Assembly: GCA_913060655.1 (NCBI GenBank) | Contig: CAJXTG010000013.1 | Span: 1-41,613 of the forward strand | Reading direction: 5' to 3' | From: an uncultured Nitriliruptoraceae bacterium | GTDB lineage: Bacteria; Actinomycetota; Nitriliruptoria; Nitriliruptorales; Nitriliruptoraceae | DNA length: 41,613 nt | Shown: positions 1 through 8,647 of the stretch, in pieces | How positions within the stretch are numbered: the stretch's first letter is position 1 | Layout: every line of letters starts with the position of its first letter | Translations under genes and position numbers: made by a program | Notes under the pieces: model-generated | Databases searched by the model: none | The model's input: the letters and a program-made list of their open reading frames with translations, nothing else | Told to the model about the DNA's origin: nothing

Positions 1-30
1 GCGAGGCCCACCCCGGAGGGTGGGCCTCGC
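1..30 (-). terminator. Intrinsic-type terminator hairpin after hppA
   Basis: A perfect 12-bp inverted repeat (arms 1-12 and 19-30, 6-nt loop CCGGAG) lies 23 bp past the hppA stop codon. Its position at the 3' end of a minus-strand gene supports a transcription terminator. The sequence beyond base 1 is not visible, so a U-tract or a convergent neighbour sharing the hairpin cannot be judged. Confidence 0.75.
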
Positions 31-53
31 CCGGTGCGACGACGGTCAGACGG

Positions 54-2165
54 TCACAGGAACACGGGTGCGAACACGAGCGCGACGATCGTCATGACCT
101 TGATGAGGATGTTCATCGCGGGGCCGGAGGTGTCCTTGAACGGGTCCCCGACGGTGTCGCCGACGACCGCGGCCTTGTGGGCCTCGGAGCCCTTCCCACC
201 GTGGTTGCCCGCCTCGATGTACTTCTTCGCGTTGTCCCACGCACCCCCCGAGTTCGCCATGAAGATGGCGACGAGGAAGCCGGTGACGAGCGAACCGCCG
301 AGCAGACCACCGAGCGCCTCGGCCGAGTAGAACCCGACGACGAGCGGCACGACGACGGCGAGCGAACCCGGCAGGATCATCTCGCGCAGCGACGCCCGCG
401 TCGAGATGTCCACGCACTTCGCGTACTCGGCCTTGACGCCCTCGCGGCCCTCCCGCAGGCCCGGGATGTCCGCGAACTGGCGGCGGACCTCGATGATCAT
501 GTCGTTCGCGGCCCGGCCGACGGACTTCATCGTCAGCGCGGCGAACGCGAACGTGAGCATCGCCCCGATGAACAGGCCGATGATGACCTCGACCTCGGTG
601 AGGTCGATGCCGCCGACGTCGATCCCGACCGCGGCCGTGTAGGCGCGGAACAGCGCCAGCGCGGTGAGCGCGGCCGAGCCGATCGCGAAGCCCTTCGCGA
701 CCGCCGCGGTCGTGTTCCCCAGCGAGTCGAGCGAGTCGGTGACCTCGCGGACCTCCGGCGGCAGGTGGGACATCTCGGCGATCCCGCCGGCGTTGTCCGA
801 GATCGGCCCGTAGGCGTCGACGGCGACGACCGCGCCGGTCGTCGCGAGCATGCCGATCGCGGCGAGCGCGGCCGCGTACAGCGCCCCCTCGACCTCGAAG
901 GGGCTGCCGGCGAACGCCAGCAGCCCGAACCAGTAGGAGCCGCCGATGGCCGCGCCGATGAGGGCGACCGAGGCGAACGTGGAGATCATGCCCTCGGCGA
1001 CCCCGGCGATGATGACGGTGGCGGGGCCGGTCTCGGCCTGCTTCGCGAGCTTCTTCACGGGGCTGTAGTGGTCCGACGTGTAGTACTCGGAGGCGAAGCC
1101 GATGAGGTACCCGGCGGCGAGCCCGAGCACGATCGGCATGCCGAGCCAGATCGGGTTGGCGACCTCGGCGACGTCCCCGAACAGCCACATCGCGGAGGCG
1201 ACCCCCGCGACGGCGGTGACGACCATGGCGACGTTGGTGCCGAAGTGCAGCTGGCTGGAGAGGGACTTCCCGGGCCGGCCACGGACGAGGAACGAGCCGA
1301 GGATCGACGCGAACATGCCCAGCGCCCCGACGAGCAGGGGGTAGAGGAACGTCGTCTCCTGCAGGGCGGAGAAGTCGGACGCGACCACCTTCGACGCGGC
1401 GTCGACGCCACCGAACAGCAGGGCCGCGAGCACCATCGGTGCGACGATCGACCCGGCGTACGACTCGAACAGGTCGGCCCCCATGCCGGCCACGTCGCCG
1501 ACGTTGTCGCCGACGTTGTCCGCGATCGTCGCGGGGTTGCGCGGGTCGTCCTCGGGGATGCCCGCCTCGACCTTGCCGACGAGGTCCGCGCCGACGTCGG
1601 CGGCCTTCGTGTAGATGCCGCCGCCGATGCGGGCGAACAGGGCGATGGAGGACCCTCCGAGGCCGAAGGTGGCGACGACCTGGAACGCGTCGTCGACGCG
1701 GAGGACCTGGACGAAGAGCAGGTAGGCGAGCGCGATGCCGAGCAGGCCGAGGCCGGCGACGGTGAAGCCCATCACGGCCCCGCCGCGGTAGGCGAGCGGG
1801 AGCGCCTTGTCGGCGCCCTCGCGGGCGGCCTGGGCGGTGCGGACGTTCGCGGCGGTGGCGATGCGCATGCCGACGAACCCGGCGATGGCGCTGAACACGG
1901 CGCCGAGGACGAGGCTGAGCGAGCCCCAGGGGCGCAGCGTCGGCAGCACCGCGTAGACGACGCCGGCGAGGACGACGACGAACACCGCGATCGCCCGGTA
2001 CTCGCGCCGGAGGAAGGCCATCGCGCCGTCACGGATCGCACCGGCGATCTCCTGCATGACGGCACTGCCGGGGTCCGCGGCGGTGACGAGGCGTGCGTAG
2101 GAGGCGGCGAGCGCCAGGCTGGCGACCGCGGCGACGACCGCGAGCAGCGGGATCATCTCGAGCAT
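54..2165 (-). CDS. hppA: Membrane-bound ion-translocating pyrophosphatase
   Basis: A 703-aa polytopic protein of the M-PPase family, which couples hydrolysis of pyrophosphate to export of H+ or Na+ across the cytoplasmic membrane. The signature residues are visible: [11 protein letters not shown] (about 190-200), the acidic DNVGDNVGD motif (216-224), DNAGGIAEM (457-465) and a C-terminal [15 protein letters not shown] segment. Length and about 16 hydrophobic segments fit the family. The potassium-determining motif reads GNTTAA (483-488), with Ala where potassium-independent enzymes carry Lys, so a K+-dependent enzyme is predicted. FESY (233-236) resembles Na+-type enzymes, so the pumped ion is open. 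ATG start, with AAAGGA about 10 nt upstream. Transcribed alone and divergently from topA, from a TAGGCT -10 at 2320-2325. Confidence 0.96.
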   Translation of the reverse strand: MLEMIPLLAVVAAVASLALAASYARLVTAADPGSAVMQEIAGAIRDGAMAFLRREYRAIAVFVVVLAGVVYAVLPTLRPWGSLSLVLGAVFSAIAGFVGMRIATAANVRTAQAAREGADKALPLAYRGGAVMGFTVAGLGLLGIALAYLLFVQVLRVDDAFQVVATFGLGGSSIALFARIGGGIYTKAADVGADLVGKVEAGIPEDDPRNPATIADNVGDNVGDVAGMGADLFESYAGSIVAPMVLAALLFGGVDAASKVVASDFSALQETTFLYPLLVGALGMFASILGSFLVRGRPGKSLSSQLHFGTNVAMVVTAVAGVASAMWLFGDVAEVANPIWLGMPIVLGLAAGYLIGFASEYYTSDHYSPVKKLAKQAETGPATVIIAGVAEGMISTFASVALIGAAIGGSYWFGLLAFAGSPFEVEGALYAAALAAIGMLATTGAVVAVDAYGPISDNAGGIAEMSHLPPEVREVTDSLDSLGNTTAAVAKGFAIGSAALTALALFRAYTAAVGIDVGGIDLTEVEVIIGLFIGAMLTFAFAALTMKSVGRAANDMIIEVRRQFADIPGLREGREGVKAEYAKCVDISTRASLREMILPGSLAVVVPLVVGFYSAEALGGLLGGSLVTGFLVAIFMANSGGAWDNAKKYIEAGNHGGKGSEAHKAAVVGDTVGDPFKDTSGPAMNILIKVMTIVALVFAPVFL

Positions 2166-2319
2166 GGGGGCCGGTCCTTTCGGGGGCGGATCCGGAGCGG
2201 GGTCCGGAGCGTCAGGTCCCGGGCGTGCGGGACGGACGGCGTCGAGGGGGGCCGCGTGGGGCCGGTCGGGTGCGCTCGGGCACGCCGGACGCCTGGGAGG
2301 CGCCTCACGGGGCGCGCGG

Positions 2320-2325
2320 AGCCTA
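2320..2325 (-). promoter_or_regulatory. -10 element for hppA (TAGGCT)
   Basis: On the minus strand this hexamer reads TAGGCT, the same -10 word found upstream of the tRNA, P450, hpt, disA and other genes here. Transcription would start near 2313, giving hppA an unusually long leader of about 150 nt. No TTGACA-like -35 box is seen. Confidence 0.5.
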
Positions 2326-2422
2326 GCGCCTCCCGACCCCCGCTCCGCGTGCGCTCAGCGCACGTCCTGAGGGGCGTGGTTCCACAGCCGGCGACGGTCG
2401 ACGTCCGCCGCCGGCCCGAACG

Positions 2423-2447
2423 CGGGGTCCCCCGTAGGGGGACCCCG
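2423..2447. repeat. Perfect 11-bp palindromic hairpin between divergent promoters
   Basis: Arms 2423-2433 and 2437-2447 are perfectly complementary around the 3-nt centre GTA (CGGGGTCCCCC / GGGGGACCCCG). It lies upstream of both inferred transcription starts, so it is more likely a protein-binding palindrome than a terminator, but its role is unknown. Confidence 0.7.
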
Positions 2448-2517
2448 AGCGGCGCGGGGGCGCGCTCCGGGGTCGTGCGCCACCGCGCGGGGTCGGACCG
2501 ACGGCCGGACGGGGGGT

Positions 2518-2546
2518 TTGACACGGCCGCCCCGGCCCGTTCACCT
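2518..2546 (+). promoter_or_regulatory. Putative topA promoter
   Basis: A consensus TTGACA -35 (2518-2523) is followed after exactly 17 nt by TCACCT (2541-2546), a weak -10. It lies about 70 nt before the topA start codon. It is one of only two full TTGACA boxes I placed in the window. Confidence 0.45.
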
Positions 2547-2578
2547 TCCGCCGCCGTGCGGCCCTCCGCACCCCTGGC

Positions 2579-2600
2579 CCCTCGAGCCGACCCTCGAGGG
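2579..2600 (+). promoter_or_regulatory. Leader hairpin abutting the topA ribosome binding site
   Basis: CCCTCGAG (2579-2586) and CTCGAGGG (2593-2600) form a perfect 8-bp stem with a 6-nt loop. GGAG (2603-2606), the likely ribosome binding site, starts 2 nt later. The hairpin could modulate topA translation or mRNA stability; this is inferred from position only. Confidence 0.4.
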
Positions 2601-2615
2601 CCGGAGCAGCCACCT

Positions 2616-5294
2616 GTGAGCAACGACCTCGTCATCGTCGAGTCCCCGGCGAAGGCCCGGACGATCGAGCGCTACCTCGGTCCCGGCTACACGGTGCTCG
2701 CCTCCTACGGGCACGTCCGCGACCTGCCGCGCTCGAACTTCGCCATCGAGCTCGACGAGGAGGGGGGCGGCTGCAGCCTCGTCTACGAGGTCCCGGAGCG
2801 GTCCGCGAAGCACGTCGCCGCCCTGCGCAAGGCCGCCCGGTCCGCCGACACCGTCTGGCTCGCCCCCGACCTCGACCGGGAGGGCGAGGCGATCGCCTGG
2901 CATCTCGCGCAGGTCCTCGACCTCGACGTCGCCACCACCAACCGGGTCACCTTCGACGAGATCACCGAGTCGGCGATCCGTGACGCGTTCGCCGCCCCCC
3001 GCCACCTCGACCTCGCGCTCGTCGAGGCGCAGCAGGCGCGGCGCGCCGTCGACCGCATCGTCGGGTACCGGCTCTCGCCGGTGCTGTGGCGCACGGTCGC
3101 GTCCGGCATCTCCGCCGGACGGGTCCAGTCCGTCGCCCTCCGCATGATCGTCGACCGCGAGGACGAGATCCGCGCGTTCGTCCCCGAGACCTACTTCGAC
3201 CTCGCCGGCCTGTTCGGCCGCACCGCCGGCGAGCGCGACGTCCGCGCCCGGATGGTGCGCGTCGACGGGCTGCGCCTCGCCACCCCCAAGGACCTCGAGG
3301 GCAAGGACGACGCGGCCCGCGCGCAGCTGCGGGTCGTGCGCACCCAGGAGGAGGCCGACGCGCTCGTCGCGCGCGCCGAGCGGCTCGACTACGCCGTCAC
3401 CGAGGTCCGCCGGACCCAGCAGCAGCGCAACCCGAAGCCCCCGTTCAAGACGTCCACCCTGCAGGGTGAGGCGTCGCGCATCGGCTTCAGCGCCCGGCAG
3501 ACGATGGCCGTCGCCCAGCAGCTGTACGAGGGGATCGCGCTCGGCGGGGGCGAGCAGGTCGGCCTCATCACCTACATGCGGACGGACTCGCTCAACCTCT
3601 CCGACCAGGCGCTGACCGAGATCGGCGGGCTGGTGCGCTCCACCTACGGCGACCGGTACGCGCTCGACACGCCCCGCCGGGCGACGAACGCGACGAAGGG
3701 GGCGCAGGAGGCCCACGAGGCCATCCGCCCGACGTCGGTGCTGCGCACGCCCGCGTCGGTGCGCCCGCACCTGACGGGCGAGCAGGCGCGCCTGTACGAG
3801 CTCATCTGGTCGCGCACCGTCGCCACGCAGATGGCGCCGGCCGTGTTCGACCGCGTCGCCGCCGACGTGACCGGCTCCGACGCGGACGGCGACGTCGTGT
3901 TCCGCGTGACCGGACAGGTCGAACGCTTCGACGGGTTCCTGCGCGCCTACCGGATGGAGCGCGACGAGGACGACGCCGTCGAGGACGAGGCGGGGGACGG
4001 GCTGCCCGACCTCGAGGAGGGCCAGACGCTCGTCCTCGCCGACGTCGAGACGGAGTCGCACGAGACGTCCCCACCGCCCCGCTACAGCGAACGCACCCTC
4101 GTCGAGGCCCTCGAGGAGCATGGCATCGGCCGCCCGTCGACCTACGCGGCGATCATCTCGACGCTCGAGCAGCGCGCCTACGTCACCAAGGAGTCCCGAC
4201 GTTTCTTCCCGACGCCGCTCGGCGAGGTCGTCGTCGCCTTCCTGCTGCGCCACTTCCCCGAGATCGTCGACCTCGAGTTCACCGCCCGGATGGAGGGGAC
4301 GCTCGACGAGATCGCGGCCGGCGACGCCCCGTGGTGCGGCACCGTCACGTCGTTCCTCGACGAGGTCGACACGTGGGTGAGCGAGCGCAAGCCGGAACGG
4401 CCCCGCCTGCCGCTGCGCAACGACACGCCCTGCCCCGACTGCGGCGCCCCGATGGAACGCGTGTTCTCCGGCAAGGCCCGTGACTGGTTCGCCTCCTGCA
4501 GCCGCTGGCCCGACTGCGAGGGCACCCTGCCCCTCGAGCCGGACGGCACCGTCGGCGAGCGCCTCGACGTCGAGCCGGACGAGCAGGTCCCGTGCCCCGA
4601 GTGCGGCAAGCCCATGCAGCTGCGCGACGGCCGCTACGGCCGGTTCTACAGCTGCGTCGACTACCCGACGTGCAAGGGGGTGCGCAACCTGCAGCGGCGT
4701 GCGGTCTTCATGACCGCGGAGGGCGACGTCCGCCCGTTCCGGTCGGTGACCGACCCGCGCCACTACATGGAGCTGCGCACCTCCCGCTACGGCAAGCCGT
4801 TCCTCGGGACCACCGGCTACCCGGAGGACGTGTTCTCCGTGTGGTCGCTGCCGCTCGCGACGCCCTGCCCGGAGTGCGGCGCACCGCTGCGCCAGCCGCC
4901 CCGCAACCGCAAGGTCCCGACCGCGATCTGCGCGAACCCGACCGTCAACCACGTGTTCGAGCTGCCCACCTTCGACGTCCCGACCGTCGCGACGCAGACC
5001 GTCGTCGACGGCGTCCCCGCCTACGACCCCGAGCTCGGCGGCGAGGCGCTCGCGATGGACGACGTGCCCGGACCGATCCCGATGACGTACGTCGGCTCGC
5101 AGGACCCGCCGCCGCCACGCGGCAAGAAGGCGACGACCGCGCGTGCCGACGCCGGGGCCGCGAAGAAGGCGACGAAGAAGGCCACGAAGAAGACCGCGAA
5201 GAAGACCGCGAAGAAGGCGACGAAGAAGGCCGCCACGAAGACCGCGAAGAAGGCGACGAAGAAGGCGACGGCTCCGGCGCCCCGAGGGGCCTGA
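2616..5294 (+). CDS. topA: DNA topoisomerase I (type IA)
   Basis: An 892-aa enzyme that relaxes negatively supercoiled DNA by transient cleavage of one strand. The GTG at 2616 is chosen because the protein then begins with the Toprim strand (LVIVESPAKARTIERYLG) and GGAG lies 9 nt upstream. Visible landmarks are the Toprim acidic motif APDLDREGEA, the active-site tyrosine Tyr320 in GLITYMRTDS (E. coli Tyr319), and HEAIRPT. The C-terminus has two full tetracysteine zinc ribbons (CPDCG...SCSRWPDC and CPECG...SCVDYPTC), a degenerate third one, and a tail of KKAT/KKTA repeats. Mycobacterial TopA lacks the zinc ribbons, so this copy keeps the more general bacterial layout plus the actinobacterial basic tail. 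It heads a topA-tmk-holB cluster. Confidence 0.97.
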   Translation: MSNDLVIVESPAKARTIERYLGPGYTVLASYGHVRDLPRSNFAIELDEEGGGCSLVYEVPERSAKHVAALRKAARSADTVWLAPDLDREGEAIAWHLAQVLDLDVATTNRVTFDEITESAIRDAFAAPRHLDLALVEAQQARRAVDRIVGYRLSPVLWRTVASGISAGRVQSVALRMIVDREDEIRAFVPETYFDLAGLFGRTAGERDVRARMVRVDGLRLATPKDLEGKDDAARAQLRVVRTQEEADALVARAERLDYAVTEVRRTQQQRNPKPPFKTSTLQGEASRIGFSARQTMAVAQQLYEGIALGGGEQVGLITYMRTDSLNLSDQALTEIGGLVRSTYGDRYALDTPRRATNATKGAQEAHEAIRPTSVLRTPASVRPHLTGEQARLYELIWSRTVATQMAPAVFDRVAADVTGSDADGDVVFRVTGQVERFDGFLRAYRMERDEDDAVEDEAGDGLPDLEEGQTLVLADVETESHETSPPPRYSERTLVEALEEHGIGRPSTYAAIISTLEQRAYVTKESRRFFPTPLGEVVVAFLLRHFPEIVDLEFTARMEGTLDEIAAGDAPWCGTVTSFLDEVDTWVSERKPERPRLPLRNDTPCPDCGAPMERVFSGKARDWFASCSRWPDCEGTLPLEPDGTVGERLDVEPDEQVPCPECGKPMQLRDGRYGRFYSCVDYPTCKGVRNLQRRAVFMTAEGDVRPFRSVTDPRHYMELRTSRYGKPFLGTTGYPEDVFSVWSLPLATPCPECGAPLRQPPRNRKVPTAICANPTVNHVFELPTFDVPTVATQTVVDGVPAYDPELGGEALAMDDVPGPIPMTYVGSQDPPPPRGKKATTARADAGAAKKATKKATKKTAKKTAKKATKKAATKTAKKATKKATAPAPRGA
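5161..5273 (+). repeat. Lys-rich low-complexity repeat in the TopA tail
   Basis: Reiterated AAGAAGGCGACG-like units encode a run of KKAT and KKTA tetrapeptides. Basic tails of this kind are known in actinobacterial TopA, where they aid DNA binding. Being a DNA repeat, it may vary in length between strains. Confidence 0.85.
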
Positions 5295-5306
5295 CCGCGC
5301 CACCGC

Positions 5307-5312
5307 TAGGGT
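5307..5312 (+). promoter_or_regulatory. -10 element of a probable leaderless promoter
   Basis: TAGGGT ends only 6 nt before the ATG at 5319, so transcription should start at or within a base or two of the start codon. No ribosome binding site is seen in that gap. This is the geometry of leaderless actinobacterial mRNAs. Confidence 0.55.
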
Positions 5313-5318
5313 TCGGCC

Positions 5319-7391
5319 ATGGGTCGTGACGGCGCACCAACCCCCGTGATCCCCGTGCAGCTGCCGGCGGAACCCGCCGTCGCCGCGCGGGGGCTGCTCG
5401 CCTCGCGCCCGTTCCGCCGCATGGCGCTCGCGACCGGGGCGGCGTCGCTCGGCGACTGGATCGGGTTCCTCGCGATCATCGCGCTGACGGCCGACATCAT
5501 GGGGCCGACCCGCGCGGCCGCGTTCGCCGTGTCCGGCGTGATGGCCGCCCGGGTCGTCCCCAGCCTGCTGCTCGCGCCCGTCGCCGGCGTGTTCGTCGAC
5601 CGGTGGGACCGCAAGCGGGTCCTCATCGTCACCCATGTGGGACGCGGGATCATCATGGCGCTGATCCCGTTCACCCAGGAGCTGCTCACCCTCATCCTCG
5701 CGACGCTCCTCATCGAGATCCTGTCGTCGCTGTTCGCCCCGGCGAAGGACGCCGTGTTCCCCACGCTCGTGCGACGCGACCAGCTGCTCGTCGCGAACCA
5801 GATCAACCTCGTGCTGACCTACGGGATGCTCCCCGTCGCCGGCGTGCTCTACGCCGTCCTCGTCGAGCTCGCCGCGACCGTCGCGCCCGTCGGCAGCGTC
5901 GTCGCCGGACGTCCCATCGCCGTACCCATCTGGTTCAACGCGGTCACGTTCCTGCTCGCGGCCGCCGCCATCCGGACCATCACCATCCGGCGCGCACCGA
6001 CGTCCCCCCGCGGCACGCCCGTGCGCATCAGCGCGCAGTTCACCGAGGGCATCCGCTTCGTCGCCGGCCATCCGATCATCCGGATCTTCATCGTCGGCGT
6101 CATGCTCGTCGCCGTCACCGCCGGTGTGGTGATCACCACCGGGGAGTTCTTCGCCGACCTGCTCAACGCCGGGCCGAGCGGGTTCGGGATCCTCGTCGCC
6201 ACCGTCGGCGTCGGCATGGTCGTCGGACTGACCGTCTCCGCACCCCTGTCGCGGCACCTGCGGCCCGACTGGCTGTTCGCCCCCGGCATCGTCGCCGCCG
6301 GCTCCGGACTCGTCCTCACCGCGGTGTCGTCCGACCTCGGTGCGGCCCTCGCCCCCGCAGCGCTGATGGGCGGCGGCGCCGGGCTCGTGTTCATCGTCGG
6401 CTACACCGTCCTGCAGGAACGGGCCGACGACCGCATCCGAGGCCGCACCTTCGGGGCCTTCAACGCCGGGGTGCGCGTGTCCATCTTCCTCGCGACGATC
6501 GGCGTCCCGTTCACGATCGGGCTCATCGGCCGCGAGCGGCGCGTCACGACCGTGGTCGACGGGGTCACCACCTCGGCCTACCCGTACGTGTTCGGCGGCA
6601 TCCGGATCTCGCTGGTCGCGGCCGGGGTGCTCGCGATCCTCGGCGGGCTCGCCCTGCAGGTCGTGCTCGCCCGTGCGCTCCGGCGGGAGGGCCGACGGAC
6701 GGTCGCCGGCGGCGCCCCCTCCGTCACCGGGGTCGGTCCCGGCGGGCTCGCCCGACGCGGCCTGTTCGTCGCCTTCGAGGGCGGCGACGGGTCCGGGAAG
6801 TCCACCCAGCTCGGACTGCTCCGCGACCACCTCGAGGGGCTCGGCGTGCCCGTCCTCGTCACCCGCGAGCCCGGCGGCACCGCGATCGGCGAGCGGATCC
6901 GGGCGATCCTCCTCGATCCGGAGAGCGCCGCGCTCAGCGACCGGGCCGAGGCGCTGCTGTACGCCGCCGCCCGCGCCCAGCACGTCGCCGAGGTCATCGA
7001 GCCGGCGCTCGAGCAGGGGACCGTCGTCCTGTGCGACCGGTTCATCGACTCGTCGATCGTCTACCAGGGCGCCGGCCGTGACCTCGGCGAGGACCGCGTC
7101 GAGGAGCTGAACCTGTGGGCGACCGGGCAGGTCGTCGCCGACCTCATCGTCCTCCTCGACGTCGAGGTGGAGGAGGGGCTGCGCCGGGCGGGCGCCGGCG
7201 GCGCGCACGACCGGCTGGAGGCCGCCGGGGAGCCGTTCCACTCGCTCGTCCGGACCGCCTACCGCCGTCGGGCCGACGCGGAGCCGCACCGGTGGCTGCT
7301 CCTCGACGGTCGTGAACCCGTCGACGTGCTGCACGCCCGCATCCGCGACGACGTCCTCCAGGCGCTCGCCCCCTACCGGACCGGCGCGTGA
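5319..7391 (+). CDS. tmk: MFS transporter / thymidylate kinase fusion
   Basis: A 690-aa two-domain protein. Residues 1 to about 455 form a major-facilitator-type membrane domain with multiple hydrophobic helices and the inter-helix motif VFVDRWDRKR. Residues about 479-690 are a full-length thymidylate kinase, which phosphorylates dTMP to dTDP. That domain shows the P-loop FEGGDGSGKST (Lys494), TREPGGT, the DRF motif in CDRFIDSSIVYQG, and a C-terminal lid region. One uninterrupted frame joins them through a short Gly/Pro/Val linker. The site between topA and holB is the normal place for tmk, so the kinase is probably the essential activity. What the transporter half moves is unknown. From memory, similar fusions are annotated as dTMP kinase in some actinobacteria. 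It overlaps holB by 4 bp. Confidence 0.93.
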   Translation: MGRDGAPTPVIPVQLPAEPAVAARGLLASRPFRRMALATGAASLGDWIGFLAIIALTADIMGPTRAAAFAVSGVMAARVVPSLLLAPVAGVFVDRWDRKRVLIVTHVGRGIIMALIPFTQELLTLILATLLIEILSSLFAPAKDAVFPTLVRRDQLLVANQINLVLTYGMLPVAGVLYAVLVELAATVAPVGSVVAGRPIAVPIWFNAVTFLLAAAAIRTITIRRAPTSPRGTPVRISAQFTEGIRFVAGHPIIRIFIVGVMLVAVTAGVVITTGEFFADLLNAGPSGFGILVATVGVGMVVGLTVSAPLSRHLRPDWLFAPGIVAAGSGLVLTAVSSDLGAALAPAALMGGGAGLVFIVGYTVLQERADDRIRGRTFGAFNAGVRVSIFLATIGVPFTIGLIGRERRVTTVVDGVTTSAYPYVFGGIRISLVAAGVLAILGGLALQVVLARALRREGRRTVAGGAPSVTGVGPGGLARRGLFVAFEGGDGSGKSTQLGLLRDHLEGLGVPVLVTREPGGTAIGERIRAILLDPESAALSDRAEALLYAAARAQHVAEVIEPALEQGTVVLCDRFIDSSIVYQGAGRDLGEDRVEELNLWATGQVVADLIVLLDVEVEEGLRRAGAGGAHDRLEAAGEPFHSLVRTAYRRRADAEPHRWLLLDGREPVDVLHARIRDDVLQALAPYRTGA

Positions 7392-8647
7392 GCGGCGTCC
7401 TCCCCCTGCCGGCGGAGGGGCTGTGGGCCGACGCCGGGCTCGGCGGGGCGCGCGCCGCGGCGAGCGCGCTGCACGACGCCGTCGCCGCCGACCGTCTCTC
7501 CCACGCGTGGCTGCTCGTCGGGCCGGACGGGGTCGGCCAGCGCGAGCTCGCCGTCGCCCTCGCCGCCCACGCGAACTGTGCGGTCGACGACCCGGCCGGG
7601 CGCCCGTGCGGCGGCTGCGACGCGTGCGTGCGCACGCGCCGGGAGGTCCACCCGGCGCTCGTCACGTTCGAGCCCGACGGCGCCGCGCACCGGGTCGAGG
7701 ACGTCCGCGGGTCGTGGACGGAGGCGGCGATGCGCACCACCCCTGAGGCGCGGCGCAAGGTCCTGCGCGTCGTCGCCGCCGACCGCATGAACGTCGCCGC
7801 GCAGAACGCGTTCCTCAAGCTGCTCGAGGAGCCGCCGGCGTCGGTCGTGTGGTTGCTCGAGGCGGAGGACCCCGGTCGCCTGCTCGAGACGATCCTGTCC
7901 CGCTGCCGACGTGCGGACCTCCCGCCGTGGCGGGCCGACGACGTGCGCACCTGGCTGCGCGCGACCCTCGGTGGGGACGCCGCTGCCGGCCCGGACGACG
8001 CGGCCCTGATCGAGGCGGCGGTGAGTGCGGCGCGCGGTTCCGGGGAGTGGTTGCGCGGGCTCCGGCGCGACCTCGCCGGCGCCGGCCCGCGTGAGGCCCG
8101 CGAGGTGCTCGCCGCGGTGCGGACGCTGCGACAGGCGCACCTCGACCTCGTCGACGTGCTCGCCCGCGAGGGGCCGGGTGCGGTCGTGCCGACGGCGAAG
8201 CGGCTCGTCGCCGGTGCGAAGGCCCGGCGGGAGGCGCTCGCGCAGCGCCACGCCGAGGAGCTCGCCGCCCTCGAGGAGGCGTACGGCGTGGAGGGCAACC
8301 GCGGCTGGCCGCCCGGGGTGAAGGCCCGGATCGAGAAGCGCTTCGAACGCATCGCCCGCGCCGAGGAGCAGCGGACGCTGCGGCTCGCCCTCGACGACCT
8401 CGCCGGCCATCTGCGGGACCTCCTCGCGGTCGCTGCGGGGGCCGGGCCGGACGCGCTCCTCTCGCCGGACACGGTCGACGCGCTGCGCCGCGACGCGGGA
8501 CGGCTGCACCGTGCCGACGTGCTCGCCGCGCTCGAGGGGGTCGCGACGTGCCGCGAGGCGCTCGAGCGCAACGGGGCCGCCGAGCTGCAGCTCGAACGGC
8601 TGCTGCTCGGGCTGGCGACGTCCCTCTACGTGCGCAGCGCCGCCTGA
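7388..8647 (+). CDS. holB: DNA polymerase III subunit delta prime
   Basis: A 419-aa clamp-loader subunit of the AAA+ delta-prime type, which helps load the sliding clamp onto DNA. The GTG start overlaps the tmk stop in a GTGA, implying translational coupling. The nucleotide-binding loop reads GPDGVGQR (about 45-52) and lacks the P-loop lysine, as expected for delta prime, which does not hydrolyse ATP. A four-cysteine zinc module is visible (Cys64, Cys74, Cys77, Cys80), followed by the conserved core NVAAQNAFLKLLEEPP. The 3' end overlaps the convergent P450 gene by 22 bp, so no separate terminator fits between them. Confidence 0.95.
   Translation: MSGVLPLPAEGLWADAGLGGARAAASALHDAVAADRLSHAWLLVGPDGVGQRELAVALAAHANCAVDDPAGRPCGGCDACVRTRREVHPALVTFEPDGAAHRVEDVRGSWTEAAMRTTPEARRKVLRVVAADRMNVAAQNAFLKLLEEPPASVVWLLEAEDPGRLLETILSRCRRADLPPWRADDVRTWLRATLGGDAAAGPDDAALIEAAVSAARGSGEWLRGLRRDLAGAGPREAREVLAAVRTLRQAHLDLVDVLAREGPGAVVPTAKRLVAGAKARREALAQRHAEELAALEEAYGVEGNRGWPPGVKARIEKRFERIARAEEQRTLRLALDDLAGHLRDLLAVAAGAGPDALLSPDTVDALRRDAGRLHRADVLAALEGVATCREALERNGAAELQLERLLLGLATSLYVRSAA

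Larger units (their letters stand above)
2166..2615. other. Divergent intergenic region between hppA and topA
   Basis: A 450-bp stretch with no convincing gene; open frames that cross it lack family features and lie opposite or upstream of the real genes. It holds the minus-strand -10 TAGGCT for hppA (2320-2325) followed by a leader of about 150 nt, a perfect 11-bp hairpin/palindrome (2423-2447), a plus-strand TTGACA promoter for topA (2518-2546) and a short hairpin just before the topA ribosome binding site (2579-2600). Confidence 0.7.

Noticed and set aside
177-2615. N-terminal extension of the topA frame, opposite hppA
   Set aside because: TopA family homology begins exactly at the GTG at 2616 with a ribosome binding site; the upstream part is antisense to hppA.
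2541-7334. A 1597-codon open frame on the minus strand opposite topA and the tmk fusion
   Set aside because: It lies antisense to genes with complete catalytic motifs, and its translation is low-complexity Arg/Gly/Asp-rich with no domain. It is a product of extreme third-position GC.
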